In this document: piece after piece, positions 33,795 through 43,224 of the stretch
How the letters are laid out: every line of letters begins with the position of its first letter
Numbering within the stretch: the first letter of the stretch is position 1
Origin: Actinomycetota bacterium
GTDB lineage: Bacteria > Actinomycetota > Actinomycetes > S36-B12 > CAIYMF01
NCBI GenBank assembly: GCA_026393115.1
Contig: JAPLAU010000031.1
Span: 30,259-94,258, forward strand
DNA: 64,000 bases
Direction: 5' to 3'
The notes under the pieces: model-generated
Told to the model about the DNA's origin: nothing
The model's database searches: none
The model's input: the letters and a program-made list of their open reading frames with translations, nothing else
Position numbers and translations under genes: made by a program

Positions 33795-35810
33795 ATGCGT
33801 GCACGTTGGCTAGAGAATGTCTGGCCCGGCCTCGCCATTACTCTGCTGGCGTGTCTGGTCAGGCTGCTGACTCCCGGAGTCTCACCTGACGCGGGTGCCG
33901 TCCTGGTGTCATTCGCTTTCATGGCGTTGGTGGTCGCTGCCATCGCCAGCCTGGGCATCTGGATGGCGCCGCAACACCAGGCCACGATGGGTCGCTTGGC
34001 CGTAGGGCTTGGAACTTTCGTCGGCTCGTGGGCGATGCTGACGAGCCTGAGTTCACGAGAATTGATCGGAGCCGACTTTTCCCTGTGGCTCTTGCTCTCG
34101 GTCGGCCTCACACTTGCGGCTCTCGCCGCGCACGCAATCGGCAACGACACGTTGCGTAGCTGGCAACACGCGCGGTTAGTCAACCGTCAACTTCAGATAT
34201 CTCTCGATCAAGAGTCGGGGCTCAACGCGCTTCTGCTTTCTGCCCAGCAGGATCGATTTGAGAACTACGCGCAGGTACTTCAAGTTCAGGTTCAAGAGCC
34301 ACTCAACGACCTTCACGAGCGAGAGAGCGTTCTCACCGATGCTGAACTTGCTGATGCGTTAAACGCATTCCTCAGCAACGTGATGCGACCACTGGCCCAC
34401 TTGCTCCATCCAGTATCCGTTCGAGCGGGGCTCATCCCTGCCCTTTTGGCACTTGGCCCTACCTTCATCGTTCGCGCCGAACCCGACATCGTCGATGAAG
34501 ATGCACGGGGCGTACTCCTTGACGAGCACGTCCGGCATCAGGCCTACCGCTGGCTTCGGCATCTCGAGCCGGCCGAATCGCATCTTGAGATTGAGTTCAC
34601 CCGCGATGGCGCAACCCTTGTGATCGCGCCATCGGCGGCTGCATCGCACAGGCCACTCGACACGATTCAGCGAGTGGCTGGGCTGCACCTCGGCCCCGAG
34701 GGCGAATTGCGAGCACCACTGCGAGGCACACCTGCCACAATCGTCATCGACGCCGAGGAGCAATTCACCCGCGTCGGCCAGCCCTCCCGTCGCCGTTTCC
34801 CCTCAATCTCGTCCTCACCGGTGGTGAGTGTCGGTCTCACCGCGATCGTCGCTCTCGTGACTCTTCCCGCTCAGGCCTACATCGTGGGGTTCAGTATTGG
34901 CGTTCCTCAAGCGATCGCAGTGTCGCTGAGCGCGCTTCTCCCTGTCCTGACTGCCGCACTACTTCAACTCGCCCCTGTGCCGGTGGCGAAAGTGAAAGCA
35001 GCGTGGTGGACAGTCGCCTGTTGGTGCGCAATTGGGTTGGTTTCGGCAGGAGCGTCCATCGCCACACTCCTGCTGTTCTCAGACGTGGGCTTCACTGCCG
35101 TGGCGGCCAGTTCAATCCTGCTTCGAAGCCTGATGCGCTATAGCGTCGGCGGACTTGCGTTTCAACTCGCACGCGGCTACGCCGCTCAAGCAGAAAGCGA
35201 CACGAATCAACTCCGAGTGTCGCTGGAGGCGCAGCACACCGAGCGGATTCGACTTCTTGAAGAGGCGGATTTCACCGATCGAATGATCTCCGAGAGCCTC
35301 CACCGTTCCGTGCAGGGACGACTATCGGCCGTCGTGCTTCTACTTCGGCTTCAAAGGCGCGCCGAAGCGGTCACCGAATTCGAAGGCGTGCGCACCATCA
35401 CCTTGCCGATCCTGCTCAATCGCCTCATGCATCCCGGGCTTAGTGGCGACTCTCTCAGTGCGCGTACTCCAGCACGCCTCCTCGGAATCGAACTCGACGA
35501 TCACGTTGACTGGTCGGAAGTTGATCGCCGTTGGCCAACACTTTCAACTGATCTCAAGCGAGTGATTGATGAGTGCCTTGTCAATGCTCAGCGCCACGGA
35601 GCAGCAACTCACATGACGGTGTCGGCAACATTCGATTCCGATTACCTCACGCTGGTCTGCGTCGACGACGGCGCCAAAGCCGAGTCCTCCCAGCGCGCCG
35701 GGCTTGGCTCACATATTTTCGACGAGGTATCGCTCCGACACGATGGCACATGGGAGTTGACTCGAAGCGCGAGTGGCGCTGAGTTCAGTCTGACTGTCGC
35801 AACCAACTGA
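33795..35810 (+). CDS. Double-module membrane histidine kinase
   Basis: A 671-residue kinase for the regulator at 33110. The C-terminal module has membrane helices (about 340-470), a HisKA_3-like helix with the probable phospho-acceptor His503 (SLHRSVQGRLSAVVLLL), and an ATPase domain with N box DECLVNAQRHG and GLGSHIF. The N-terminal module repeats this plan in degenerate form: helices within about residues 8-115, a helix pair around 135-200 where Leu162 aligns with His503, and a remnant ATPase-like region (about 240-320) without clear N or G boxes. Both modules share a Leu-rich motif ending in His-Pro (His205 and His546). Fusion of two related sensor-kinase modules in one chain is unusual. 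Confidence 0.8.
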   Translation: MRARWLENVWPGLAITLLACLVRLLTPGVSPDAGAVLVSFAFMALVVAAIASLGIWMAPQHQATMGRLAVGLGTFVGSWAMLTSLSSRELIGADFSLWLLLSVGLTLAALAAHAIGNDTLRSWQHARLVNRQLQISLDQESGLNALLLSAQQDRFENYAQVLQVQVQEPLNDLHERESVLTDAELADALNAFLSNVMRPLAHLLHPVSVRAGLIPALLALGPTFIVRAEPDIVDEDARGVLLDEHVRHQAYRWLRHLEPAESHLEIEFTRDGATLVIAPSAAASHRPLDTIQRVAGLHLGPEGELRAPLRGTPATIVIDAEEQFTRVGQPSRRRFPSISSSPVVSVGLTAIVALVTLPAQAYIVGFSIGVPQAIAVSLSALLPVLTAALLQLAPVPVAKVKAAWWTVACWCAIGLVSAGASIATLLLFSDVGFTAVAASSILLRSLMRYSVGGLAFQLARGYAAQAESDTNQLRVSLEAQHTERIRLLEEADFTDRMISESLHRSVQGRLSAVVLLLRLQRRAEAVTEFEGVRTITLPILLNRLMHPGLSGDSLSARTPARLLGIELDDHVDWSEVDRRWPTLSTDLKRVIDECLVNAQRHGAATHMTVSATFDSDYLTLVCVDDGAKAESSQRAGLGSHIFDEVSLRHDGTWELTRSASGAEFSLTVATN

Positions 35811-35816
35811 CAGGTT

Positions 35817-36065
35817 TTAGTAGCGAAGCCGGTGTCCTTCCGACACCGTGGGTTTCACCCGCAGATCGAGCGCTTCGGCTCCCGCAGTCTCACCATTCCA
35901 ACCGGTGACGGCCGCCCGAATCGCTGCTGCATCAACGACGAACCCATGTTCTGCCGCAATGCTCACTGCTCGACTCATGCTGGGAGCCGATGCGATCGCT
36001 TCGGCGAACTCGGCGTCCATCGCGTAGAGATCGGCGAAGGCCCGCCGAACCTCATCGTCACTCAT
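35817..36065 (-). CDS. Nif11-like small protein
   Basis: A protein of 82 residues (from the ATG at 36065; starts at 36074 or 36095 are possible). The first 50 residues follow the Nif11 leader pattern: MSDDEVRRAFADLYAMDAEF, then a short helix, then AVSIAAEHGFVVDAAAI. Nif11 domains occur as leader peptides of ribosomally made, modified peptides and in nitrogen-fixation loci. The remaining tail of about 28 residues (GWNGETAG to HRLRY) has no Cys and no Gly-Gly cleavage site, so it does not look like a typical lantibiotic core. No modification enzyme is nearby. It lies tail to tail with the kinase gene, six bases apart. The family assignment rests on pattern recognition only. Confidence 0.6.
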   Translation of the reverse strand: MSDDEVRRAFADLYAMDAEFAEAIASAPSMSRAVSIAAEHGFVVDAAAIRAAVTGWNGETAGAEALDLRVKPTVSEGHRLRY

Positions 36066-36243
36066 TGCGTCCATCCCAAGTTCCGAGGCAAGCACCCCCG
36101 CGTCATTGATGTGCTCACTCTTTCGAGTATGTGTTCACGCCACCACCGTGCCAGCACGGTGGTGGCAAGGAGCTCAGTGGCTGACAGTGGTACCGACCAC
36201 GAAGGCGTGGCGTGACTCACACTGATTGGGAAGCCGAGGATTC

Positions 36244-37833
36244 ATGACTCAACCACACACGAAGGTCCGTCGAATGAGATGGGCGTTACCTTCGATCGCA
36301 CTTGTCGGAGCACTGGTGATCACAACCGGTGGGCTGAGTTCAGCAGCGCCGGCCCCATCGAATTCGCCGTGGTACCCCTCGCTGAGTTCATTTGAGCACT
36401 ACGACTCAAGCCGTTCGCACGTGTTCTCGCAGGCCTACTTCGGTGGCTCCACTTCCGAGAAGAACGCGGTCACCGCGATTCAGTCCGCGACCAACCAGTA
36501 CCCATCGGGCTACAACATGGTCTACAAGGACGCAGCACACGCGTACATCTACGGCGGCGGGTACGGAAACTACCCAGGGTCTGTCGGAGCCTTCGTCGAT
36601 CAGGTTGACCCGGTCACGTTGGCATCCGTGTGGCACACCCAACTCATGGACTTCACCACGACTGACCCGGGCGTTTGGGATTACCCCGGCGTCATGGGAA
36701 TGCTGAGTGACGGAAACCTCTACGTGACCTATAGTCACAAACTTGCCAAGATCGACCCCTCGGATGGGCACCTCATCTCCACCCTCGACCTCCCGTACAA
36801 CGCAGAGGCCGATCCCAGCAACGCGGCGTACAACGGGTTCAACGCGACCTCAGATGGCGTACTGGTCTTCAAGTCGGTGTACCGACCCTACGGCTGCACC
36901 GCACAAGGCCCCACTGCCCTCAGCCCGGCGATCTGCCCGGCCAACCCGTCGGCCGCGACTCCCACGACGACTGGCTGGGTCCCCCCGTCGGAATTCGTCA
37001 GTGTCGACCCCACCACGATGACGGTGTTGCACCAGTTGACGCTTCCCGCACCAGCCGGCGCACGCCCGACGGTCGCTCGCTTCAACGGGAAAAACTACGC
37101 CTACCTCGTTGAGGGATACGGACCGTGCAAGGCCGTTCGATACGAGGTTGGCAGCGACGGAACTCTCACCCTCGACCCGACGTGGGCGCCGATGGTGACT
37201 CAAGTAACGGGTCAGACTGCCACGACATCACTCGTGGTTCTCAAGGACTGGATCGCAGTTGCCAACAACTCGATCCGAACGACAGTGCCCATGAGCGTTA
37301 CGGCCATCAGCCAAGCAGATGCCACCAAGATCGTCTCGATGCAGCCCTTCGCGAATGACACTCCCGATCCGTGGCTGGTCGCGAACCTTGGTGGAGCTAC
37401 CAGCATGGTGGGTGCCTCACTGTCGGCGGATGCTTCGAGCAACCTGCTCTACGTCTTCGACACGGTGCCGCGTAAAATCGCGGCACTGCGACTGTCAGTA
37501 AATGGACCAACTCCGAAGTTGACCACAGCGTGGAAGAAGACCCAGACCACCACTGAATTCACGATGCTTATCGGTGATGCACGCCACCGGGTGTTGGTCT
37601 CGACGGATATTCCCGCCAATGAAGTTCCCGGCCAGAATGCCAATGGCATGGCGGTGTGGCGCGATGCCGCAACGGGTCGCGAACTCGCCCGTTCGGCAGT
37701 CATCCCCGCAATGACGTGGGGCTCAATGATTCAGCCGTTCTACAACGGCGACCTGATGTGGGAGGGCGAACTCGGAACCCTCTACAGGCTGAGCCCGCGT
37801 AAGGCGCACGAGAAGCACGACAAGCGGAAGTAA
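36244..37833 (+). CDS. Secreted beta-propeller-like protein, unrecognised
   Basis: A 529-residue exported protein. A basic N-terminus and hydrophobic core end near SSAAPAPS (signal peptide of about 35 residues). The mature part has repeated segments of the type YLVEGYGPCKAVRYEVGSDGTL, VVLKDWIAVANNS and LLYVFDTVPRKIAALRL, which suggest a PQQ-like or WD-type propeller with about seven blades. No cofactor or catalytic motif was recognised. Three Cys (two close together near residue 215-230, one near 300) could form a disulfide. The C-terminus is very basic (KAHEKHDKRK), which could bind wall polymers. The start ATG at 36244 has GAGG upstream; the frame from 36226 has no better site. A strong terminator follows. 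Confidence 0.7.
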   Translation: MTQPHTKVRRMRWALPSIALVGALVITTGGLSSAAPAPSNSPWYPSLSSFEHYDSSRSHVFSQAYFGGSTSEKNAVTAIQSATNQYPSGYNMVYKDAAHAYIYGGGYGNYPGSVGAFVDQVDPVTLASVWHTQLMDFTTTDPGVWDYPGVMGMLSDGNLYVTYSHKLAKIDPSDGHLISTLDLPYNAEADPSNAAYNGFNATSDGVLVFKSVYRPYGCTAQGPTALSPAICPANPSAATPTTTGWVPPSEFVSVDPTTMTVLHQLTLPAPAGARPTVARFNGKNYAYLVEGYGPCKAVRYEVGSDGTLTLDPTWAPMVTQVTGQTATTSLVVLKDWIAVANNSIRTTVPMSVTAISQADATKIVSMQPFANDTPDPWLVANLGGATSMVGASLSADASSNLLYVFDTVPRKIAALRLSVNGPTPKLTTAWKKTQTTTEFTMLIGDARHRVLVSTDIPANEVPGQNANGMAVWRDAATGRELARSAVIPAMTWGSMIQPFYNGDLMWEGELGTLYRLSPRKAHEKHDKRK

Positions 37834-37842
37834 CGTCGGGAG

Positions 37843-37883
37843 GGGAGGCTGCCCACCGGTTCAACGGTGGCGGCCTCCCTTTT
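37843..37883 (+). terminator. Intrinsic terminator between convergent genes
   Basis: GGGAGGC (37843-37849) pairs with GCCTCCC (37873-37879), and CCACCG (37853-37858) with CGGTGG (37865-37870), around GTTCAA-type loop bases. TTTT follows on the plus strand. It ends the secreted-protein gene and may also stop the acyl-CoA dehydrogenase transcript from the other side. Confidence 0.85.
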
Positions 37884-37890
37884 CACCGCA

Positions 37891-39060
37891 CTACTTCAAT
37901 AGATGCTTTGACATCACGATGCGCTGCACCTGGTTGGTGCCCTCGTAGATCTGGGTGATCTTCGCATCACGCATGAAACGTTCAGCGGGGAAGTCACGGG
38001 TATAACCGGCACCGCCGAAGACCTGTACCGCATCCGTCGTCACTTCCATCGCAACGTCGGATGCGAAGCACTTGGCCGCTGCACCGAAGAACGCTAGGTC
38101 GGCGTCTCCACGCTCACTCTTGGCTGCTGCCATGTATACCAACGCACGAGCAGCTTCGGTTTTCATCGCCATGTCGGCGAGCATGAACTGAATCCCTTGG
38201 AACGCACCGATCGCGCGACCGAATTGCTGGCGCTCCTTGGCATAGGCCGTCGCCGCGTCGACTGCAGCCTGCGCAATTCCGAGTGCCTGCGCACCAATGG
38301 TGATGCGCGTGTGGTCGAGCGTCTTCATGGCAGTTTGGAATCCGGTGCCAGGTGCCCCAATGATGCGATCACCGGGAATGCGGCACGAGTCGAACAGAAT
38401 CTCCCGGGTTGGTGACCCGTGAATTCCGAGTTTGCGCTCAAGCGGTGCGAGCGAGAATCCCTCATCGTCGGCATGCACGACGAATGCGGAGATTCCCTTG
38501 GGTCCGGCACTGGGATCGGTGACCGCGAGAACCGTGTAGTACTTCGACACTCCCGCGTTACTAATCCAACTCTTCTGTCCGTCGAGTACCCACCCATCTC
38601 CGTCAGCCACGGCGCGCGTCTTCATCGACGCGGCGTCGCTTCCGGCTTCGCGCTCACTGAGCGCGTACGAGAACATCGCCTCACCTGAAGCGACCTGCGG
38701 CAGATAGCGCTGCAACAACTCATCATCGGCCGCGATCATCAACGGCAGTGTTCCGAGTTTGTTCACAGCCGGAATCAGAGACGACGACGCGCATCCGCGG
38801 GCCACTTCCTCGATTACCAAACATGCAGCAAGGGCATCGCCACCCTGACCGCCGTATTCCTCAGGAATATGAATGGCATGAAAGTCGGCCGCTCGTAAGG
38901 CCTCGTAGACGTCCCAAGGAAACTCGCCGGTCTCATCGATTTCGGCGGCACGAGGCACCACTTTGTCGTTCACCAGTTCTCGAACTGCCTCGCGGAGCAT
39001 CTGGTGCTCCTCCGACAAAGTGAACGCGTCAAAGTTCGGATTTCGTGCGTTGCCCGCCAT
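37891..39060 (-). CDS. Acyl-CoA dehydrogenase (FadE25-like)
   Basis: Flavoprotein of 389 residues oxidising acyl-CoA to trans-2-enoyl-CoA in fatty acid or branched-chain amino acid breakdown. The FAD/substrate motif FSYALSEREAGSDAASMKT, the WISNAG loop, FGRAIGAFQGIQF and the catalytic glutamate Glu373 in IYEGTNQVQRI are visible, so it is of the short/medium-chain or isobutyryl type. The ATG at 39060 was chosen because GAGGAAGGA lies in front of it; the frame from 39126 adds 22 unrelated residues. Its place next to purE/purK corresponds to fadE25 of mycobacteria. The substrate is inferred only from family. Confidence 0.94.
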   Translation of the reverse strand: MAGNARNPNFDAFTLSEEHQMLREAVRELVNDKVVPRAAEIDETGEFPWDVYEALRAADFHAIHIPEEYGGQGGDALAACLVIEEVARGCASSSLIPAVNKLGTLPLMIAADDELLQRYLPQVASGEAMFSYALSEREAGSDAASMKTRAVADGDGWVLDGQKSWISNAGVSKYYTVLAVTDPSAGPKGISAFVVHADDEGFSLAPLERKLGIHGSPTREILFDSCRIPGDRIIGAPGTGFQTAMKTLDHTRITIGAQALGIAQAAVDAATAYAKERQQFGRAIGAFQGIQFMLADMAMKTEAARALVYMAAAKSERGDADLAFFGAAAKCFASDVAMEVTTDAVQVFGGAGYTRDFPAERFMRDAKITQIYEGTNQVQRIVMSKHLLK

Positions 39061-39149
39061 CGTGATCCTTCCTCGATTCCTTCCCTCTACCGTAATCGCC
39101 CGCGAGCAGTTGCGCTTCCTGCACACGGCACCCCGGTAGCCTGCAGAAT

Positions 39150-39572
39150 GTGATCCCTGCCACCGACGAACAAATGCGCGAACTACTTCTGAACAGCACG
39201 ACGTGGGCGATCGTTGGGCTCAGCGACAATCCGATGAGACCGGCGTGGCACGTGGCCCGCATGCTGAAGTCGAAGGGCAAACGCATCATTGCGGTTCACC
39301 CGACTGCCGAATCGGTGCTTGGCGAGCCTGCAGTTCGCACACTGCAGGAGGCAACCGATCTCGTGGGACACCTCGACGTTGTCGACTGCTTCGTCAATAG
39401 CGCCCTCGTAGGGGCCGTTGTCGACGAGGCAATCAACGTCGGCGCATCAGCGGTGTGGATGCAACTGGGAGTCATTGATGAAGCTGCGGCCGACCGTGCC
39501 CAAGCGGTGGGTCTCACCGTCGTGATGGATCGATGCCCCGATGAGGAGTGGCCACGGCTGATCGGTCTCTGA
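39150..39572 (+). CDS. CoA-binding domain protein (YccU-like)
   Basis: A single CoA_binding (Rossmann-like) domain protein of 140 residues: TTWAIVGLSDNPMRPAWHVARMLKSKGK at the start and IIAVHPTAESVLGEPAVRTL later are characteristic, as is ASAVWMQLGVIDEAAADRA and MDRCPDEEWPRL at the end. It resembles the nucleotide-binding part of succinyl-CoA synthetase alpha but lacks the catalytic domain. The role of these stand-alone proteins is not settled. The GTG start follows TAGCCT by seven bases, a leaderless layout. It is divergent from the acyl-CoA dehydrogenase gene, which makes a link to acyl-CoA metabolism plausible. Confidence 0.87.
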   Translation: MIPATDEQMRELLLNSTTWAIVGLSDNPMRPAWHVARMLKSKGKRIIAVHPTAESVLGEPAVRTLQEATDLVGHLDVVDCFVNSALVGAVVDEAINVGASAVWMQLGVIDEAAADRAQAVGLTVVMDRCPDEEWPRLIGL

Positions 39573-39577
39573 CGAAT

Positions 39578-41500
39578 TCAGGATCGGGCTCCCACTCGCT
39601 CAAGTACGGTCGCGCCCCCTTGTTCAAAGACAACCCGCCATCCGCCACCGGCCACGAGGTCGTCTGCCGACAGCACGGGACCGCGTTTGAGATACGTGCG
39701 CGGTCCCACATAGGCGTACTGCACGCTCCACTGCTCGGCGACCGCCGCCGCTCGCACATCGGTTCGAATGTCAGCCGCGTGGTCGAGTAAATAGGTGCGG
39801 TCTCCCCAGCCATCGATCTGATGGGGTGCGACAGCAAAGAGCGGTGGCACTAACTCCAACGCCCACATCCATCCCGAACCGTCGCGCGAGTCATTGAGCA
39901 CGGAGCCACCCTGCGTCACGTGGTCGGCCAACCACGCGTAGGCCGCTCGTTGATCTGGTCCGGCAAGACTGTTGCGCTCGTACGCAGCATGTGCGACGTC
40001 CGATGCCACTACGAGTGATGGAAGGGCAACGACGGCCGCGATGGCCCCGGTGACGACCAACCGGAGTCGGTAGCTGGCCATTCCCGCCGTCACCGTGAGC
40101 ACTCCCAACGCGGCCAACGGCGCAAGCAACACCAACAGGTTCATCACAAGCCGATCCCACCGGGAGTACCACGGAATCGTGAGGGCATCGATGAACGGCA
40201 GTCTCATCGACGACGCGACGACGACCAGCACGCACGCCGCTAGGGCCAGCGCCCATTCAGGAGACCAACGATCGCGCACGGCAACCCAGCAGCCGATACC
40301 AGCCAATAGCCACACTGCACCACCCACCACGATGTGCCATGCATTGAGCCCGCCAGCTAGCTGCGGCACCAGATCGCGGTTAGGAATCCCGGTCACGTAC
40401 GTCAACGCGTTCACGACCGAATCAATGGCAGTCTGGGGCGGAATAAGCGACGCCACCGCAACGGCACTCGCACCTCGCCGAATCTGAAGGAGTTGGGGGG
40501 CGATGAATGCCAGCAGCACAAACAGGGCAATTGCGAGGGGCAACAGGCTGTCACGAAATCGCTGCTCACGCCGCACTGCCACCGCAACGAGCACCAGCAA
40601 CCCCAGCAGAACTGCCGATACTGCTTCACTGGAGTGCACCGCAAACAGGCCGACCACGCTGAGTCCCACGACGACCCCAGCCCCACCTGCCGGTGCATCA
40701 CGCGCAATGCCGCAGATCGCATCGATTGCGATTGCTAGCCCCGCCATTCCGATAATGAAGGGGTAAGCGCCCCAGCTCGCCACGTAGTACGGCATCGCGA
40801 CGAAACTCACCGAGAAGATTGTGGCGACGATGGCCGCCCCTGGACGAGCCGGAAACAGTCGGCGAGTCAGCACGAACATGCCAAGTGGTAGCAGCACCGC
40901 CGCCACCACCACCTCGAATGTGAGAGCCGACGCGACCGGGCTGCCACTGATGCGGCTTACGAGCGCGGCCACGAGGTGGATTCCGAACGGGTAGTAGGCG
41001 GCGCTCGGACTTCCTGACACCACACTGCCGACGACGACTCGGTCAGGGGTGATCGTTTGTAGCCCCAAGATCTGCGTGGTGAACAGTCCATGGTTTGCAC
41101 CATCATCGTTGGGCGGCACCAGAGTGAGTCCGCCGGTAGCACTCCACCAGATCGACATGCTCACGACGATCACCACGACTACCGGCAACACATCAATCGC
41201 GCGCACAACGAGCGCGGTGGATGGCCACCTTGTGTTCCGTCTCGTCATCACACCGATGGCCAGACACAGCAACGCAATTGCGTAGGCAGGAATCACGACG
41301 GTGACCGGCCCAACCGGCTTTCCAAGAACCTCAAGGACTACGGCTACTGACATCAGGAGGCCATAGCCGACAATCGGCGCAAGCGCCACGTTACGAAGCA
41401 GCCCAGCGTTGCGGCGCAGCCCGTAGGCGATGAGCATGCCCGGACCGAGTCCGACCACCACCCACGCTCCAACGAGCGCCAGCAGTTCGCTCGGGGTCAC
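39578..41500 (-). CDS. DUF6541-type polytopic membrane protein, GT-C-like
   Basis: A 640-residue membrane protein with about 14-16 helices and a soluble extracytoplasmic C-terminal domain of about 130 residues (from [28 protein letters not shown]). The layout, with an early external loop carrying [17 protein letters not shown] (acidic residues after helix three or four), resembles GT-C fold glycosyltransferases that use lipid-linked sugars, such as actinobacterial DUF6541 proteins. A mannosyl or arabinosyl transfer role in envelope glycans is possible but not shown. It overlaps purE by four bases (ATGA-type, 41497-41500), so it is probably co-transcribed with purK-purE despite a different function. 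Confidence 0.72.
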   Translation of the reverse strand: MTPSELLALVGAWVVVGLGPGMLIAYGLRRNAGLLRNVALAPIVGYGLLMSVAVVLEVLGKPVGPVTVVIPAYAIALLCLAIGVMTRRNTRWPSTALVVRAIDVLPVVVVIVVSMSIWWSATGGLTLVPPNDDGANHGLFTTQILGLQTITPDRVVVGSVVSGSPSAAYYPFGIHLVAALVSRISGSPVASALTFEVVVAAVLLPLGMFVLTRRLFPARPGAAIVATIFSVSFVAMPYYVASWGAYPFIIGMAGLAIAIDAICGIARDAPAGGAGVVVGLSVVGLFAVHSSEAVSAVLLGLLVLVAVAVRREQRFRDSLLPLAIALFVLLAFIAPQLLQIRRGASAVAVASLIPPQTAIDSVVNALTYVTGIPNRDLVPQLAGGLNAWHIVVGGAVWLLAGIGCWVAVRDRWSPEWALALAACVLVVVASSMRLPFIDALTIPWYSRWDRLVMNLLVLLAPLAALGVLTVTAGMASYRLRLVVTGAIAAVVALPSLVVASDVAHAAYERNSLAGPDQRAAYAWLADHVTQGGSVLNDSRDGSGWMWALELVPPLFAVAPHQIDGWGDRTYLLDHAADIRTDVRAAAVAEQWSVQYAYVGPRTYLKRGPVLSADDLVAGGGWRVVFEQGGATVLERVGARS

Positions 41501-42027
41501 GACGCCTGCGGTGCGTTCCCGCTGCGCGGCAAGCGCTCGCCCTTTTCCCGCGCCATATCACCGAGGGCAACTTGGAATGCGCGCATGCGCTCACGAAGTG
41601 CAGCACCCTGCTCAGTGTCGGCAGACGCCAAAATACGCACTGCGAGCAGGCCCGCGTTGCGCGCGCCCCCCACTGCCACGGTTGCTACCGGCACACCCGA
41701 GGGCATTTGCACGATCGAGAGAAGGGAGTCGAGTCCGTCAAGCTGCGCCAGCGGCACCGGCACGCCGATGACGGGAAGTGGAGTGACGCTCGCGAGCATT
41801 CCAGGAAGATGCGCTGCGCCACCAGCACCGGCAATGATGACCCGCAATCCTCGAGCCTCCGCCGTTTCGCCGTATTCGATCATGTCGCGCGGCATACGGT
41901 GTGCTGACACCACTCGCACCTCATGGGCCACGCCAAACTCGGCAAGTGCGTCAGAAGTCGCGGTGAGCACAGACCAGTCGGAGTCGCTCCCCATGACCAG
42001 TCCAACGATCGGGGTTGCGTCACTCAT
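41497..42027 (-). CDS. purE: N5-carboxyaminoimidazole ribonucleotide mutase
   Basis: PurE class I mutase of 176 residues that converts N5-CAIR to CAIR in purine synthesis. The signature [14 protein letters not shown] opens the protein, SAHRMPRDM carries the active-site His, and [26 protein letters not shown] is fully conserved. The last 25 residues (after RMRAFQVAL) are typical. It overlaps purK by eight bases, so the two steps are coupled; class I PurE requires PurK, in agreement. The membrane protein gene downstream overlaps its stop. Nothing unusual. Confidence 0.96.
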   Translation of the reverse strand: MSDATPIVGLVMGSDSDWSVLTATSDALAEFGVAHEVRVVSAHRMPRDMIEYGETAEARGLRVIIAGAGGAAHLPGMLASVTPLPVIGVPVPLAQLDGLDSLLSIVQMPSGVPVATVAVGGARNAGLLAVRILASADTEQGAALRERMRAFQVALGDMAREKGERLPRSGNAPQAS

Positions 42028-43177
42028 CGATTACTCCCGCGAGGTAGTCGGCCGCGTGATGTGCGCGTACGAGCAGGTCATCGAGATCGTCGCCGATGAC
42101 CGTCACATGCCCGACTTTACGGCCAGGTCGCACTTCCTTGCCGTAGACATGCACCCGCAACGATGGATCACGCGCCATCAGATGCTTGTAGGCGGGATAG
42201 AGATCGGGCAGATCACCCCCGAGAACATTGACCATCACCGCGTGTTGCGCGAGCAGACGCGGCGAACCAAGAGGCAGGTCGAGTACGGCACGTAGATGGT
42301 TTTCGAACTGACTCGTGACCGCACCATCAATGGACCAATGGCCCGAATTGTGCGGCCGCATCGCCAGTTCGTTCACCAACACACCATCTGGGGTGTCAAA
42401 GAGTTCGACGGCCAGCATCCCAGTCACGCCGAGCAGAGCGGCGACGTTCAGGGCGACGGTCTGAGCCGCAGTCGCGTGCTCATCACTGAGCCCAGGCGCC
42501 GGAGCAACAACTTCGGTACAGATTCCGTCGGTCTGCACTGTGCGAACAACGGGGTAGGCCACTGCCTGCCCCGAGGGGCTGCGCGCGACCTGCGCCGCGA
42601 GTTCCTGGGTGAAGGCAACCTTCTCCTCGGCCAGCCACACCGCTCGCGGAGTCAACCTGGCCGTGGCGATCAGTTCGCCTGCGGCTTCGGATGAGGCGAT
42701 CACCCACACGCCACGCCCGTCGTAACCACCGCGCGATGTCTTGAGAATGATCGGCCAGCCCACCGCATCACCGAAATCGGCGGCTTCCTGAGCAGATGTG
42801 ACCACCGCCCACCTCGGGCAGGGAATTCCAGCCTCGGTGAGCTTGGCGCGCATGAGCGCTTTGTCCTGCGCGTAGACCAAGCACGACGGATCGGGCCGCA
42901 CAACGATTCCGTTCGCCACGAGCCGTTCGAGCATCTCCGGCGGCACGTGCTCGTGGTCGAAGGTGATGACATCGGCGCCCACCGCCAGCGCAGTGAGGGC
43001 TTCCTGATCGTCGTGTCGGCCGATCTGAATGTCGCGGCACACCTGAGCGGCCGACTCGTTGAGATCGGTGGCTAATACTCGAAATCCGACTCCGAGCGCA
43101 ATCGCCGCCTGGGCGGTCATGCGGGCCAGTTGTCCCCCACCCACCATCGCCACCACAGGAAAGTCGCGCTCGGGCAC
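42020..43177 (-). CDS. purK: N5-carboxyaminoimidazole ribonucleotide synthase
   Basis: ATP-grasp enzyme of 385 residues carboxylating AIR with bicarbonate and ATP to N5-CAIR, the substrate of Pur[22 protein letters not shown] at the N-terminus, [27 protein letters not shown] and [30 protein letters not shown] are the family signatures. Of three consecutive GTG codons, the third (43177) lies six bases after TAGGTT, matching the leaderless pattern in this window; the first (43183) is the alternative and changes only two residues. It is divergent from the GtrA gene, which starts 47 bases away. Confidence 0.95.
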   Translation of the reverse strand: MPERDFPVVAMVGGGQLARMTAQAAIALGVGFRVLATDLNESAAQVCRDIQIGRHDDQEALTALAVGADVITFDHEHVPPEMLERLVANGIVVRPDPSCLVYAQDKALMRAKLTEAGIPCPRWAVVTSAQEAADFGDAVGWPIILKTSRGGYDGRGVWVIASSEAAGELIATARLTPRAVWLAEEKVAFTQELAAQVARSPSGQAVAYPVVRTVQTDGICTEVVAPAPGLSDEHATAAQTVALNVAALLGVTGMLAVELFDTPDGVLVNELAMRPHNSGHWSIDGAVTSQFENHLRAVLDLPLGSPRLLAQHAVMVNVLGGDLPDLYPAYKHLMARDPSLRVHVYGKEVRPGRKVGHVTVIGDDLDDLLVRAHHAADYLAGVIDE

Positions 43178-43224
43178 CACCACAACCTAGTCCACGCCCC
43201 CGGAGAGCGTAGAATGGTGGCGCA

